NCBI GenBank assembly: GCA_947624455.1
Contig: CANQKL010000003.1
Location: 1 to 32,912 of the forward strand
Origin: an uncultured Clostridia bacterium
GTDB taxonomy: Bacteria; Bacillota; Clostridia; UMGS1883
DNA length: 32,912 bases
Reading direction: 5' to 3'
Shown: piece after piece, positions 23,601 to 31,000 of the stretch
How the letters are laid out: each line of letters starts with the position of its first letter
Numbering within the stretch: position 1 is the first letter of the stretch
Notes under the pieces: generated by a model
Told to the model about the DNA's origin: nothing
Seen by the model: only the letters and a program-made list of their open reading frames with translations
Databases searched by the model: none
Translations under genes and position numbers: made by a program

Positions 23601-23805
23601 TATTGGTATTCGCGGTCAGGAGAACGATATCACCTATTCTGTATCCGTATCTTCCGATGGCAGCGCCTGGACTGCTGTTTACAGCGGCAGCGCGGCCGCC
23701 GGAGCTACAACTTATCATCCCTGCCAGGTAAAGGGCAAGTATGTCATGGTTACCCTTCTTACCGAGGGCAAGGTAGCCGAGGTAGAAATTTACGGCGCTG
23801 AATAA
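20605..23805 (+). CDS. Secreted glycoside hydrolase family 105-type enzyme (unsaturated rhamnogalacturonyl/uronyl hydrolase) with three F5/8-type C domains
   Basis: A 1,066-residue exported enzyme likely to hydrolyse unsaturated galacturonyl ends of pectin-like oligosaccharides made by lyases. A signal peptide (residues 1-30, AFAAA) precedes an alpha/alpha-barrel GH105 catalytic domain (about 40-430). The conserved acidic pair is in ETDWWWWADSLFMAMP (Asp181 and Asp187; one is probably the catalytic acid, compare YteR). FWARGSGWVFAGL is also typical. Residues ~530-590 (ACVPVRQVMEGLGYKIWYS) look like a copper-amine-oxidase-N-type wall domain. Three discoidin/F5-8 type C domains follow at ~634-762, ~793-922 and ~953-1066, ending with similar VADVAVFQG, VAEVEVYGG and VAEVEIYGAE. 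These should bind sugars. The start has AAGGAGG at 20590-20596. Family is confident, substrate inferred. Confidence 0.88.
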   Translation: MKKLNLRALAAGLATSVAMTCLSGVPAFAAAQKVGDAAQAVMPTRAQAVEALERANDKWITSNGHGRSFWDNAAYHVGNMEAYFTTGIELYRNYSEAWAIQNNWKGATSNNKNAWKGNASNGGYGEGQDWVLFGDWQICFQTYIDLYNDEVMASKNTIKDEGKVARAIEVMSYQASRSETDWWWWADSLFMAMPIMSKLYVLTGDYKYLDKQYEWFKWAAEDVEGGTKDGMWDAEEQLFHRDGKYIYPDHKTDSGKKDFWARGSGWVFAGLARVLSDMPTDYQHRDYFLDKYTQMAQGVARNQQKEGFWSRSIIDRAYADGFESSGTSFFTYGLAWGINSGYLDRNTYLDTALKGWYFLYNTALQADGTVGYVQPIGENPRQSLNIGGGNTANFGVGAFLLAACEISKLAGGVYGDQTNNNDIYPYIMRKLVGKYVIEVNTAHFYHDGVINHHDESNHNMQTYVKDGTTMLPVIAIKNYMTDCDVTEDGDTVYVTRDIKNGSNTTRKTVVFNMGSANYTVDGAAGVLPTAAERKDGYACVPVRQVMEGLGYKIWYSAYSGTSNYVANNPMDALIVISEKADPFFDCDSNAVEMLRWMLEVNHHYPERVQSPKPYTVEKPMQAATEAYGTQIPLTTSMLSASATPEAANHVGQTIDNNVETRWAAQGKQYMTIDLGVPMQISCVGVRMMRYTDSRVINYGVSISSDNTNWTSVFNGTSVPNGATWEFPKVDGKVARYVRINVNGSSTNDWASVADVAVFQGDANSPKASGVSGSSAGGVVTQGVTNSASGTKVTLNSGMLRASAEPQSENPASAIVDGNPNTYWAVEGSANIVIDLGSAQTIGTVGVQMRNYSSEAPNRTLPYTVSVSADGSSYTSVASKTSPAGGGVMESITVGQNARYVKIDVNGSNEGQWASVAEVEVYGGTVSGGSAGGAFVSGLSSTSTKPVGNRINSKSAAALIIADTKFPASAAIDGDKNTAWKGLANQSIVVEAAAEKTITSIGIRGQENDITYSVSVSSDGSAWTAVYSGSAAAGATTYHPCQVKGKYVMVTLLTEGKVAEVEIYGAE

Positions 23806-23833
23806 GCGGCTTAAAGCTGAATAAGCAAAGGTC

Positions 23834-23862
23834 ACGGCCTCCGCTTTGCGGAGGCCGTTTTG
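23834..23862 (+). terminator. Terminator of the GH105 gene
   Basis: Perfect 11-bp GC-rich stem ACGGCCTCCGC (23834-23844) with GCGGAGGCCGT (23848-23858), loop TTT, followed by a short T-run. It lies 28 bp after the stop. Confidence 0.7.
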
Positions 23863-23968
23863 CTGCCGATAAAGCTGTCGAATTGCTAAACTCAAAAATT
23901 TGATTTTATCGACGGGTTTAACAACACATAAATTTGGCTTAAATAAAGGATTTCAGTAAAAACGGGGT

Positions 23969-24103
23969 CCCCGCAAAACGGCGAAGCCGATTTTGTGGGG
24001 AAAAGGAGTCGCAGCGAGGTGAGCTGTGTTTCGATTTTTCAAATCGAAACAAGCGATGCCGAGCTTGCGACGACGCAGATCTGCGCCATTTTTTTACAGC
24101 CCT
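23969..24103. repeat. Second, shorter copy of the structured repeat
   Basis: This stretch of the 395-bp gap has no gene. In inverted orientation it matches 2816-2951: GTGGGGAAAAGGAG and ACAAGCGATGC are identical, and both copies end in an A/T-run then ACAGCCC. Its hairpins sit in the same places: 23969-24000 (stem CCCCGCAAAA with TTTTGTGGGG) and 24027-24051 (TGTTTCGATTT with AAATCGAAACA). Their stem sequences differ from copy 1 but still pair. The end motif at 24078-24103 is almost identical to 3271-3296. The copy is truncated compared with the first. Confidence 0.65.
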
Positions 24104-24131
24104 GTTCACAATTATTTCAGAATTATACCGA

Positions 24132-24160
24132 TTGACATTTGCGAAAATATGTGTTATTAT
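24132..24160 (+). promoter_or_regulatory. Promoter of the SLH protein gene
   Basis: TTGACA (24132-24137), 17-bp spacer, TATTAT (24155-24160). It lies 29 bp beyond the end of the repeat. Confidence 0.65.
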
Positions 24161-24200
24161 AATATCGTGACTGAACATTTTTTAGGAAGGAAGATAACCG

Positions 24201-25610
24201 ATGAAAAAGAAGATACTGGCCCTTGTATTGGCCCTTACTTTGGCCCTGTGTGCCATACCCTCGGCCTACGCCTACTCTGTCCGGGAGGCGTATATGGATT
24301 TTGCCGCTCAGTACCCCGGCTTTATCAACGATGTTGTGGATCAGGGCGTGAGCGAGAGCGTAATACTTGAATTCCTGCGCGATGTACAGAATTACCTTTA
24401 TCAGGTGAATCGCATCGAAAAAATCAACGACGGCAATTTCGACGACATACTTATCGAGGCCATCAAAACGGTCAGCAATTCTAGCAAGTTTGCCGACCTC
24501 CAAAATGCCTTGTACAACGCCTATCCCGACGCGGCCTATGAGGCGGTGATCCACGGTAGGATACACGAGGATTTCATACCCATATATAACTCGATCAAAT
24601 CAATGATCTTTGAACACGATATGCTGGCCGAAATGGATACCGGAAAAGACGACCCCGTTGATGTTGCCATAACTGAAATAGGCGAGCCGAAGGATGTTGA
24701 AGTCGAGCGGGGCGGCAGCTACACCCTTGACGGTTCTGTCAGCGCTGAAACCGAAACCGGCGTTTCCATAAAACTGGAAGTGGAGTGGACAAATGAGCCT
24801 TCTACATCCAAGGTGGGCGTATTTACCGCGGAAGGTCAGGTCAAAATACCCTCTGGCTACGTGCTGGCGGACGGCCTCGACGCCAATGTGTCCGCTATGG
24901 TTACGGTCGTTGAGTCTGAAAACAACGACAATGACGACAAAAAGCCCAATACCGGCAATGAAAATACCGGAACCAGCGGCAACGACGTACAGACGCCAGG
25001 CGAAAACGAAACCGTAAAGCACATTTACAGCTTCTCTGACGTGGACGAAAAGACGGAGCTTGGCAAGGCTGTTTACGCTCTTTCCGACATCGGCATCATT
25101 AACGGTTATGTGGACGGCACCTTTAAGGCTGAAAACAAGATCCGCCGCGACGAGTTCGCGAAGATCATGGTCACCGCTATGGATAATCTGGACATAAACG
25201 CCGTGGCAAGCTTTACCGACGTTCCCAACACTCCCGACAACTGGGCGTATATCTTCATCGCCTCCGCCGAAAAGGCCGGCCTTATTAACGGCAAGGGCGA
25301 CGGAACCTTTGGCCCTGGGCTGAATATCCGCCGGGACGAGGTGATGGCGATAATCTACCGTGCCATTGAGGGCAAGAAAGCCTTTGCCCAGAATGAGGTT
25401 CTCGTTCCCAAATTCAGCGATGACGCCGCCGTTGCCGATTGGGCGCGGATGCCTGTATATATGCTGGCCCAGAACGGCATTGTTTCAGGTGTGAAAACTG
25501 TGGTGAACGGAGCCGAGATCAATAATATAGATCCTCTCAGCGACGCCACCCGTGGTCAGTGTGTCATAATGGTTTACAATGCCTTGAAGATGATGGGTAA
25601 GATAAAGTGA
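24201..25610 (+). CDS. Exported protein with three S-layer homology (SLH) domains
   Basis: A 469-residue surface protein. A signal peptide (residues 1-24, SAYA) precedes a helical N-terminal domain (25-150) of unknown family (for example FLRDVQNYLYQVNRIEKIND). A beta-rich domain (about 153-240) with SYTLDGSVSAETETG follows, then a flexible Asn/Asp/Gly/Thr linker (240-270). Three SLH domains anchor it to secondary cell-wall polymers: ~277-322 (FSDVDEKTELGKAVYAL), ~337-389 (FTDVPNTPDNWAYIFI) and ~408-465 (FSDDAAVADWARMPVYML). A strong AGGAAGGAAG site precedes the ATG. It is its own unit, with a promoter upstream and an intrinsic terminator after. Nearby secreted polysaccharide enzymes lack SLH domains themselves, so a link between them is possible but unproven. 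Confidence 0.92.
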   Translation: MKKKILALVLALTLALCAIPSAYAYSVREAYMDFAAQYPGFINDVVDQGVSESVILEFLRDVQNYLYQVNRIEKINDGNFDDILIEAIKTVSNSSKFADLQNALYNAYPDAAYEAVIHGRIHEDFIPIYNSIKSMIFEHDMLAEMDTGKDDPVDVAITEIGEPKDVEVERGGSYTLDGSVSAETETGVSIKLEVEWTNEPSTSKVGVFTAEGQVKIPSGYVLADGLDANVSAMVTVVESENNDNDDKKPNTGNENTGTSGNDVQTPGENETVKHIYSFSDVDEKTELGKAVYALSDIGIINGYVDGTFKAENKIRRDEFAKIMVTAMDNLDINAVASFTDVPNTPDNWAYIFIASAEKAGLINGKGDGTFGPGLNIRRDEVMAIIYRAIEGKKAFAQNEVLVPKFSDDAAVADWARMPVYMLAQNGIVSGVKTVVNGAEINNIDPLSDATRGQCVIMVYNALKMMGKIK

Positions 25611-25650
25611 ACCCTGTGTTCAATCAAATTATGCGGTTATAGCAAAACGA

Positions 25651-25674
25651 AAAAGAGCCAGTTGGCTCTTTTTT
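25651..25674 (+). terminator. Intrinsic terminator after the SLH gene
   Basis: Stem AAAAGAGCCA with TGGCTCTTTT (25651-25660, 25663-25672), ending in a run of six Ts (25669-25674). A classic terminator. Confidence 0.85.
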
Positions 25675-25708
25675 GTTTATTTTTATTGATAAATTTATTA
25701 AAAAACTA

Positions 25709-25737
25709 TTTACAAATCAAAAAACTTGGTGTACAAT
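25709..25737 (+). promoter_or_regulatory. Promoter of glyQS
   Basis: TTTACA (25709-25714), 17-bp spacer, TACAAT (25732-25737). The leader is only about 35 bases, so there is no room for a T-box riboswitch. Confidence 0.65.
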
Positions 25738-25776
25738 GTTATTAGGTATAATTATGCGTGAAAGGATTTGTAGCCA

Positions 25777-27168
25777 ATGAGAAATGAAGATAAGACAATG
25801 GATAAAATCGTCGCCCTGTGCAAGGGCAGGGGCTATGTATACCCCGGCAGCGAGATTTACGGCGGCCTGTCCAACAGTTGGGATTACGGCCCCTTGGGCG
25901 TCGAATTTAAAAATAATGTAAAGCGCGCCTGGTGGAAAAAATTTGTCCAGGAAAGCCCCTACAATGTTGGGCTGGACAGCGCTATCCTGATGAATCCCGA
26001 GGTCTGGGTGGCCAGCGGTCATGTGGGCGGCTTCAGCGATCCGCTGATGGATTGTAAGGATTGCAAGACCCGCCACCGGGCCGATAAGCTCATCGAGGAT
26101 TTTTGCCATGAGAGAGGCGAAAATATCGTTGTTGACGGCTGGGACGACCGGAAAATGATGGACTTTATAAAGGAAAACAACATTCCCTGCCCCGACTGCG
26201 GCAGCCATAACTTTACCGACATCCGCAAGTTCAACCTGATGTTCAAGACCTTCCAGGGCGTGACCGAGGACGCTAAAAATGAACTCTACCTCCGTCCCGA
26301 GACCGCTCAGGGTATTTTTGTGAATTTCAAGAACATCGCCCGTACCACTCGCAAAAAAATTCCCTTCGGAGTGGGCCAGGTGGGCAAAAGCTTCCGCAAT
26401 GAGATAACGCCCGGCAACTTCATTTTCCGTATTCGTGAATTTGAGCAGATGGAGCTGGAATTTTTCTGTAAGCCCGGCACTGACATGGAATGGTTCGAGT
26501 TCTGGAGAGGTTACTGCCGCGACTTCCTGCTTTCTCTTGGAATGAAGGAGGAGAATATGCGCCTGCGCGACCACAGTCCCGAGGAGCTGTCCTTCTATTC
26601 CAAGGGTACCACGGATATTGAGTTCATGTTCCCCTTCGGCTGGGGCGAGCTTTGGGGCATCGCCGACCGCACCGACTACGACCTGACCCAGCATCAAAAT
26701 CACAGCGGCGAGTCTATGGAGTACATAGACCCCGTCACAAACGAGCGCTATGTGCCGTATGTCATCGAGCCTTCTTTGGGCGCGGACCGAGTAGCGCTGG
26801 CCTTCCTCTGCGACGCCTATGACGAGGAGGTCGTGGACGAAAAGGATACCCGTGTGGTACTTCGCCTTCACCCCGCTCTGGCTCCGGTCAAGGCGGCCGT
26901 GCTGCCCCTTAGCAAAAAGCTGGCCGAACCCGCTACCGAGCTGTTCCAGAAGCTTATCAAGAAATACCCCTGCGAATATGACGAGGCAGGCTCGATAGGC
27001 AAGCGCTACCGCCGTCAGGACGAGATAGGGACTCCGGTGTGCATAACCGTGGATTTCGATACCCTGGAGGACGGCTGCGTTACCGTCCGCGACCGTGACA
27101 CCATGGAGCAAAAACGCATCCGCATGGACGAGATCGAAACGCACTTGGATAAACTGCTTGAGTTTTGA
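25777..27168 (+). CDS. glyQS: Glycyl-tRNA synthetase (dimeric, single-chain type)
   Basis: Charges tRNA-Gly with glycine in the cytoplasm. The 463 residues match the single-chain alpha2 class II enzyme and not the two-gene GlyQ/GlyS type. The N-terminus has YPGSEIYGGLSNSWDYGPLG; two CxxC pairs (Cys93/96 and Cys138/141) look like a zinc site in the insertion. RPETAQG at 173-179, the motif 2 region QVGKSFRNEITP to RIREFEQMELEFF, and motif 3 EPSLGADR at ~331-338 are all present. The C-terminal anticodon-binding domain begins near LHPALAPVKAAVL. ATG 25777 is used; the site GAAAGGA is ~11 bases upstream. A nucleotidyltransferase gene follows after 45 bp and may be co-transcribed. Certain identification. 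Confidence 0.97.
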   Translation: MRNEDKTMDKIVALCKGRGYVYPGSEIYGGLSNSWDYGPLGVEFKNNVKRAWWKKFVQESPYNVGLDSAILMNPEVWVASGHVGGFSDPLMDCKDCKTRHRADKLIEDFCHERGENIVVDGWDDRKMMDFIKENNIPCPDCGSHNFTDIRKFNLMFKTFQGVTEDAKNELYLRPETAQGIFVNFKNIARTTRKKIPFGVGQVGKSFRNEITPGNFIFRIREFEQMELEFFCKPGTDMEWFEFWRGYCRDFLLSLGMKEENMRLRDHSPEELSFYSKGTTDIEFMFPFGWGELWGIADRTDYDLTQHQNHSGESMEYIDPVTNERYVPYVIEPSLGADRVALAFLCDAYDEEVVDEKDTRVVLRLHPALAPVKAAVLPLSKKLAEPATELFQKLIKKYPCEYDEAGSIGKRYRRQDEIGTPVCITVDFDTLEDGCVTVRDRDTMEQKRIRMDEIETHLDKLLEF

Positions 27169-27213
27169 TTTTAACAATATAAGAAATAACAATGGAAGAA
27201 ATGGGGAAAGGAA

Positions 27214-27960
27214 ATGAAGTGTATCGTTCTTGCGGCAGGCTATGCTACGCGCCTGTACCCGCTGACGGAAAATTATCCTAAGCCTCTCTTAGAGGTCAAC
27301 GGGATGAGCATATTGGATCATCTGTTGAGGGATATCGACAAGCTGGAAGAAGTGGACGGCCACGTTATAGTTTCAAATCACCGATACTATCAGCGGTTTG
27401 TGGAGTGGAAGGATAAGAATACGGCGATCAAAAAACCCATTGAAATACTGGACGACGGCAGTATGTCCAACGAGACTCGGTTAGGCGCGGTAAAGGATAT
27501 CCAGTTCGCCATAGAAAGCCTGAACATCGACGAGGATGTTCTGATTATTGCCGGTGATAACCTTATTGATTTTTCCTTTAGGCAATTTGTTGACTTTGCC
27601 GAGTCTCACAATGCTTCGGCTGTCATGGTCAACTATGAGGAGAGCTTGGAGGAGCTTCGCCGCTGCGGAGTCATGATACCCGATGAAAACATGAAGATAG
27701 TTTCCATGGAGGAAAAGCCTCGAGAGCCAAAGAGCAACTGGTGCGTGGGTCCCTTCTACTTTTACAGGAGGGAGGATCTGCACTATGTGGCGAAGGGCAT
27801 AGCGGAGGGCTGCGGCACCGACGCGCCCGGCAGCTTTGTCTGCTACCTCTGTGAGCATACTCCAGTTTACGCCTATGAGATGCCCGGCCAACGCTATGAT
27901 ATTGGGGATCTGGAGAGCTATAAAAAGGTGCAGAAAATATATAAGTATAAGCCGGAATGA
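27214..27960 (+). CDS. Sugar-phosphate-type nucleotidyltransferase (NTP_transferase family)
   Basis: A 248-residue cytoplasmic enzyme that joins a nucleotide to a phosphorylated sugar, polyol or choline for envelope polymers. The nucleotide-binding signature VLAAGYATRLYPLTENYPKPLLEV is at residues 5-28; the metal-binding Asp is probably in IIAGDNLIDF. The later VVSMEEKPREPKSNW and YDIGDLESYKKV are typical of the RfbA/LicC group. Substrate cannot be read from the sequence: glucose-1-phosphate thymidylyltransferase-like and choline/glycerol-phosphate cytidylyltransferase-like enzymes are both possible. A good GGGAAAGG site precedes ATG 27214. It follows glyQS by 45 bp with no terminator, so read-through is likely. 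Confidence 0.85.
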   Translation: MKCIVLAAGYATRLYPLTENYPKPLLEVNGMSILDHLLRDIDKLEEVDGHVIVSNHRYYQRFVEWKDKNTAIKKPIEILDDGSMSNETRLGAVKDIQFAIESLNIDEDVLIIAGDNLIDFSFRQFVDFAESHNASAVMVNYEESLEELRRCGVMIPDENMKIVSMEEKPREPKSNWCVGPFYFYRREDLHYVAKGIAEGCGTDAPGSFVCYLCEHTPVYAYEMPGQRYDIGDLESYKKVQKIYKYKPE

Positions 27961-28032
27961 GGCGCGGCCCGTTACCCCTCAAACGCACGTAATTTAGATT
28001 TTAATAAAACCACTAAACAGGAGGAATGAAAA

Positions 28033-31000
28033 ATGGGACTTTCACGAGTACTGGCAATGGTTGTAACGCTGACGATGGTATTCACCGTGCTGGCGGTTTT
28101 CCCTATGGGAGCCAGCGCCACGAGCATGACCGACGCCGCGTTTTTTGCCAAGCTTAATTACGACGCTTACCCTGAACTCGGCTTGGTAAAGGCGGCCGTG
28201 GACAGGAAGGATTACGACAAGGCAAAGGCAGAACTGCTCAAATACCTCAAGGCCCGCCACGCCGATGGAAAAATCACCGGCAACGGCGTTACCGAGGCTG
28301 ACGAGAACTACGGCATGGCCGTGCTGCCCATGAGGAATATCCTCACCGGCCCCTATGAGTTCGATATGTGGCAGGCGGAGTTCACCGTAACAGACAAAAA
28401 CTTTAAAGATTACAGCATTGACGTTACCGACCGTGTGCGGCACGAGCTTGCCAACGGCGCGGTGAGCTTTATGCTCATGGCCGGTAACAAGCAGCGTTAT
28501 CCCGTTATCGTCAAGTCCAAGGAGGCTGGCGACGCCGGCCCCAGGCTGGTAGTCAAGCTTAGCGATGGAACTGATGAGACGATAGGCGCGGATCAGGATA
28601 CATATATCAGCTCCAAGGACACTAAGACCGATTACGGCGCGGCCGCCGAGCTGTACGTCAAGGAGGACGCCGACAACGGCAATAACTCCACCGGCGAAAA
28701 CACCCGCCGCGCCTACATGAACTTTTCCCTGGGCAAGGTTGCCAACAAGGAAATAACCAGCGCCGCCCTTGTTGTCAACGCCGCCTATGCCAACGACTGC
28801 GCCACCGGCCCCAAGGACGTGCTTGTTATAAACATAGGCGACACCACCTGGAACGAGTCTAAGCATACCTGGGACGCCATAAAGGGAAACATATACTCCT
28901 ATGAAAACCTGGACGAACCCATTTGGAACGCCAACGCTCCCAATGCCGACAGCGAGTATCACAACGTTACAAGCCGCTTCTGGTTCGGCAAGCCAATGGC
29001 CTATGAGTACCTGTCTTACCTTAAGATGGGGGAGAAGGCATATAACGACTCTCACCCCTATCATGAGCAGTACCCCGGCGATGAGTTTGGCCCCAAGCTG
29101 GTTGACCTGATGAACGCATTCGCCACCCAGATGAATTACGGCTGGACCCGTACTCTTGAGACTGGCGAGCGTCTGAACCGCTGGGTTGACATAGTTGACG
29201 CCTTTTTGGGTACCAATGTGTTCGACGATAAGCTGGACGAGTTAGTGAACATACTCTCCTTTATGTGGGGCGACTGCAACTACCTGAACGGCCTCGACAT
29301 AACCAGCGACGGCCCGTGGTGGAGCAACTGGAAGCTTGTGGCCAACGCCGGTTTCTTCAAGGCTGTGGAGTTCCTGCCAGAGCTGAAGGATCACGACGCC
29401 TTCCGCGAAAGGGTGGAGGGGAACGTTGAATACACCATGGACTTCCTCTTTAACGACGACATGAGCTTTAAGGAGGCGGGTCCCTCCTACGGCGAATGGT
29501 GCATGAAGCTCTATGGCGACTGCCTCATCGCCGCTGAAAAGTCCGACAATCCCGTGAGCGCATCCTTCAAAACAAAGCTCATTTACGCCGCCCGCAACGC
29601 CGCTCAGAGCTTTTTCCCCGACGGCTGGGATTCCAACGTTGGCGACTCCAACTACCGGGATAAGATGTCCGAGTTCAAGCTGATAGCCGAATATCTTGAT
29701 GACCCCATGCTTGACGCTTACGTAAATGGCGACGGCGCTTATGAGGGCGAAAAGTCCGTCCTTTACAACGACGTCAACTCCGTATATATGCGCACCAGTT
29801 GGGATCCCAAAGAGACTACATACGTGTCCTTCTCGAACAACCCCAACGACGGTCACGCCCATCCCGACTCCAATCAGGTGCTGATGTACGCCTACGGCAA
29901 GCCCCTGCTTGTGGACAGCGGACGCTATGGCTACGCCAACCCCAACAACTCCATTTATACCGAGCTGCGCTATGCCAGCGCCCACAACACCGTCGAGGCC
30001 GAGGGCGTGAGCATGGGCGGCAACAACAACTATCATTCCAGTTCCGCCGAAAAGATAAGTTCCTACGCGGACAACGACCTGTTCACCTTTGCCGCCAGCA
30101 CTCAGCACGGCTATCCCAACACCAAGCACACCCGCAACGTTCTGTTCCTTAAGCGCTTGGGCGGCGGAGTTACTTTTGTGACCGACTATGTGGACGGCAA
30201 TAAGGCCGATCAGGTTTATCGTCAGAACTGGCACTTCATGCCCTCCAGCAACGCCGCAGTTGGCACGGACGGACACAGCGTTTCCACCAACTTTGCGGGC
30301 GAGGCCAACGTTGACCTTTACAACGCCGACGCCGACGCGTCGACCGAGATAAAGGACGGATATTTCAGCGCGGACTACGGCCTTGTGGCTAACAGTAAGT
30401 ACGGCTCCTTTAAAAAGACCGGCGAGGACGTGAAGTTCGGCACCGTTATCGTTCCTCGCAGGGCTGGCGAGGCGGCAAAAAATATTACTGTAACCGATAA
30501 GGCCAAGGATAACAACAGCTCCGCCGTTTCCATGACAACTCCGCTTCGCGGTAGCGACAGCAGGAAATTTGATTATACCGTATATGTAAAGAACAATGCC
30601 AACGCCGACGGCGCTTTCGGCGAGTACAAGACAGACGCCAAGGCGGCCATTGTGATGGACGGCATAAACGGCGAGGAAGGTACTCAAGCTGGCCCCGTTC
30701 AATACGGCATTGTAAATGGCAAGACCCTTACAAAGAACGGTCAGGTCATTATAGAATCCTCTGCGGAGCTGAACTCCATAGGCGTTGAGCAGACCGGCCC
30801 TACCAGTCCGGGCTTAGACATAACCGGTGAAAACCTCGCCCCTAATACGGATAAGACTAAGGCCATTAAAATTTACGCTGGCGGCGCTGTCGAATCCGTC
30901 ACTCTCAACGGCGAGAACATAAAATTTGAACAGGACGGGGACTATGTTTACGCCGTTGGCGTGGGCAGCGTCACCACCGTTGATGAGACCGTTATTTCCG

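Noticed and set aside
20614..23895. Open frame of 1,093 codons antisense to the GH105 gene
   Set aside because: It mirrors a GC-rich, strongly biased coding strand, is rich in Gly, Ala, Val and Leu with no motif, and has no proper start signal. The plus-strand protein has a signal peptide and recognisable domains.
25611..25776. Possible T-box riboswitch before glyQS
   Set aside because: Only a short leader remains between promoter and ATG, and no T-box core or specifier stem is visible.
25717..27192. 491-codon antisense frame over glyQS
   Set aside because: Shadow of an unmistakable glycyl-tRNA synthetase.
29242..30702. 486-codon antisense frame over the polysaccharide lyase
   Set aside because: Plus strand carries the signal peptide, DNRLRE and lyase motifs in one open frame of over 1,600 codons.
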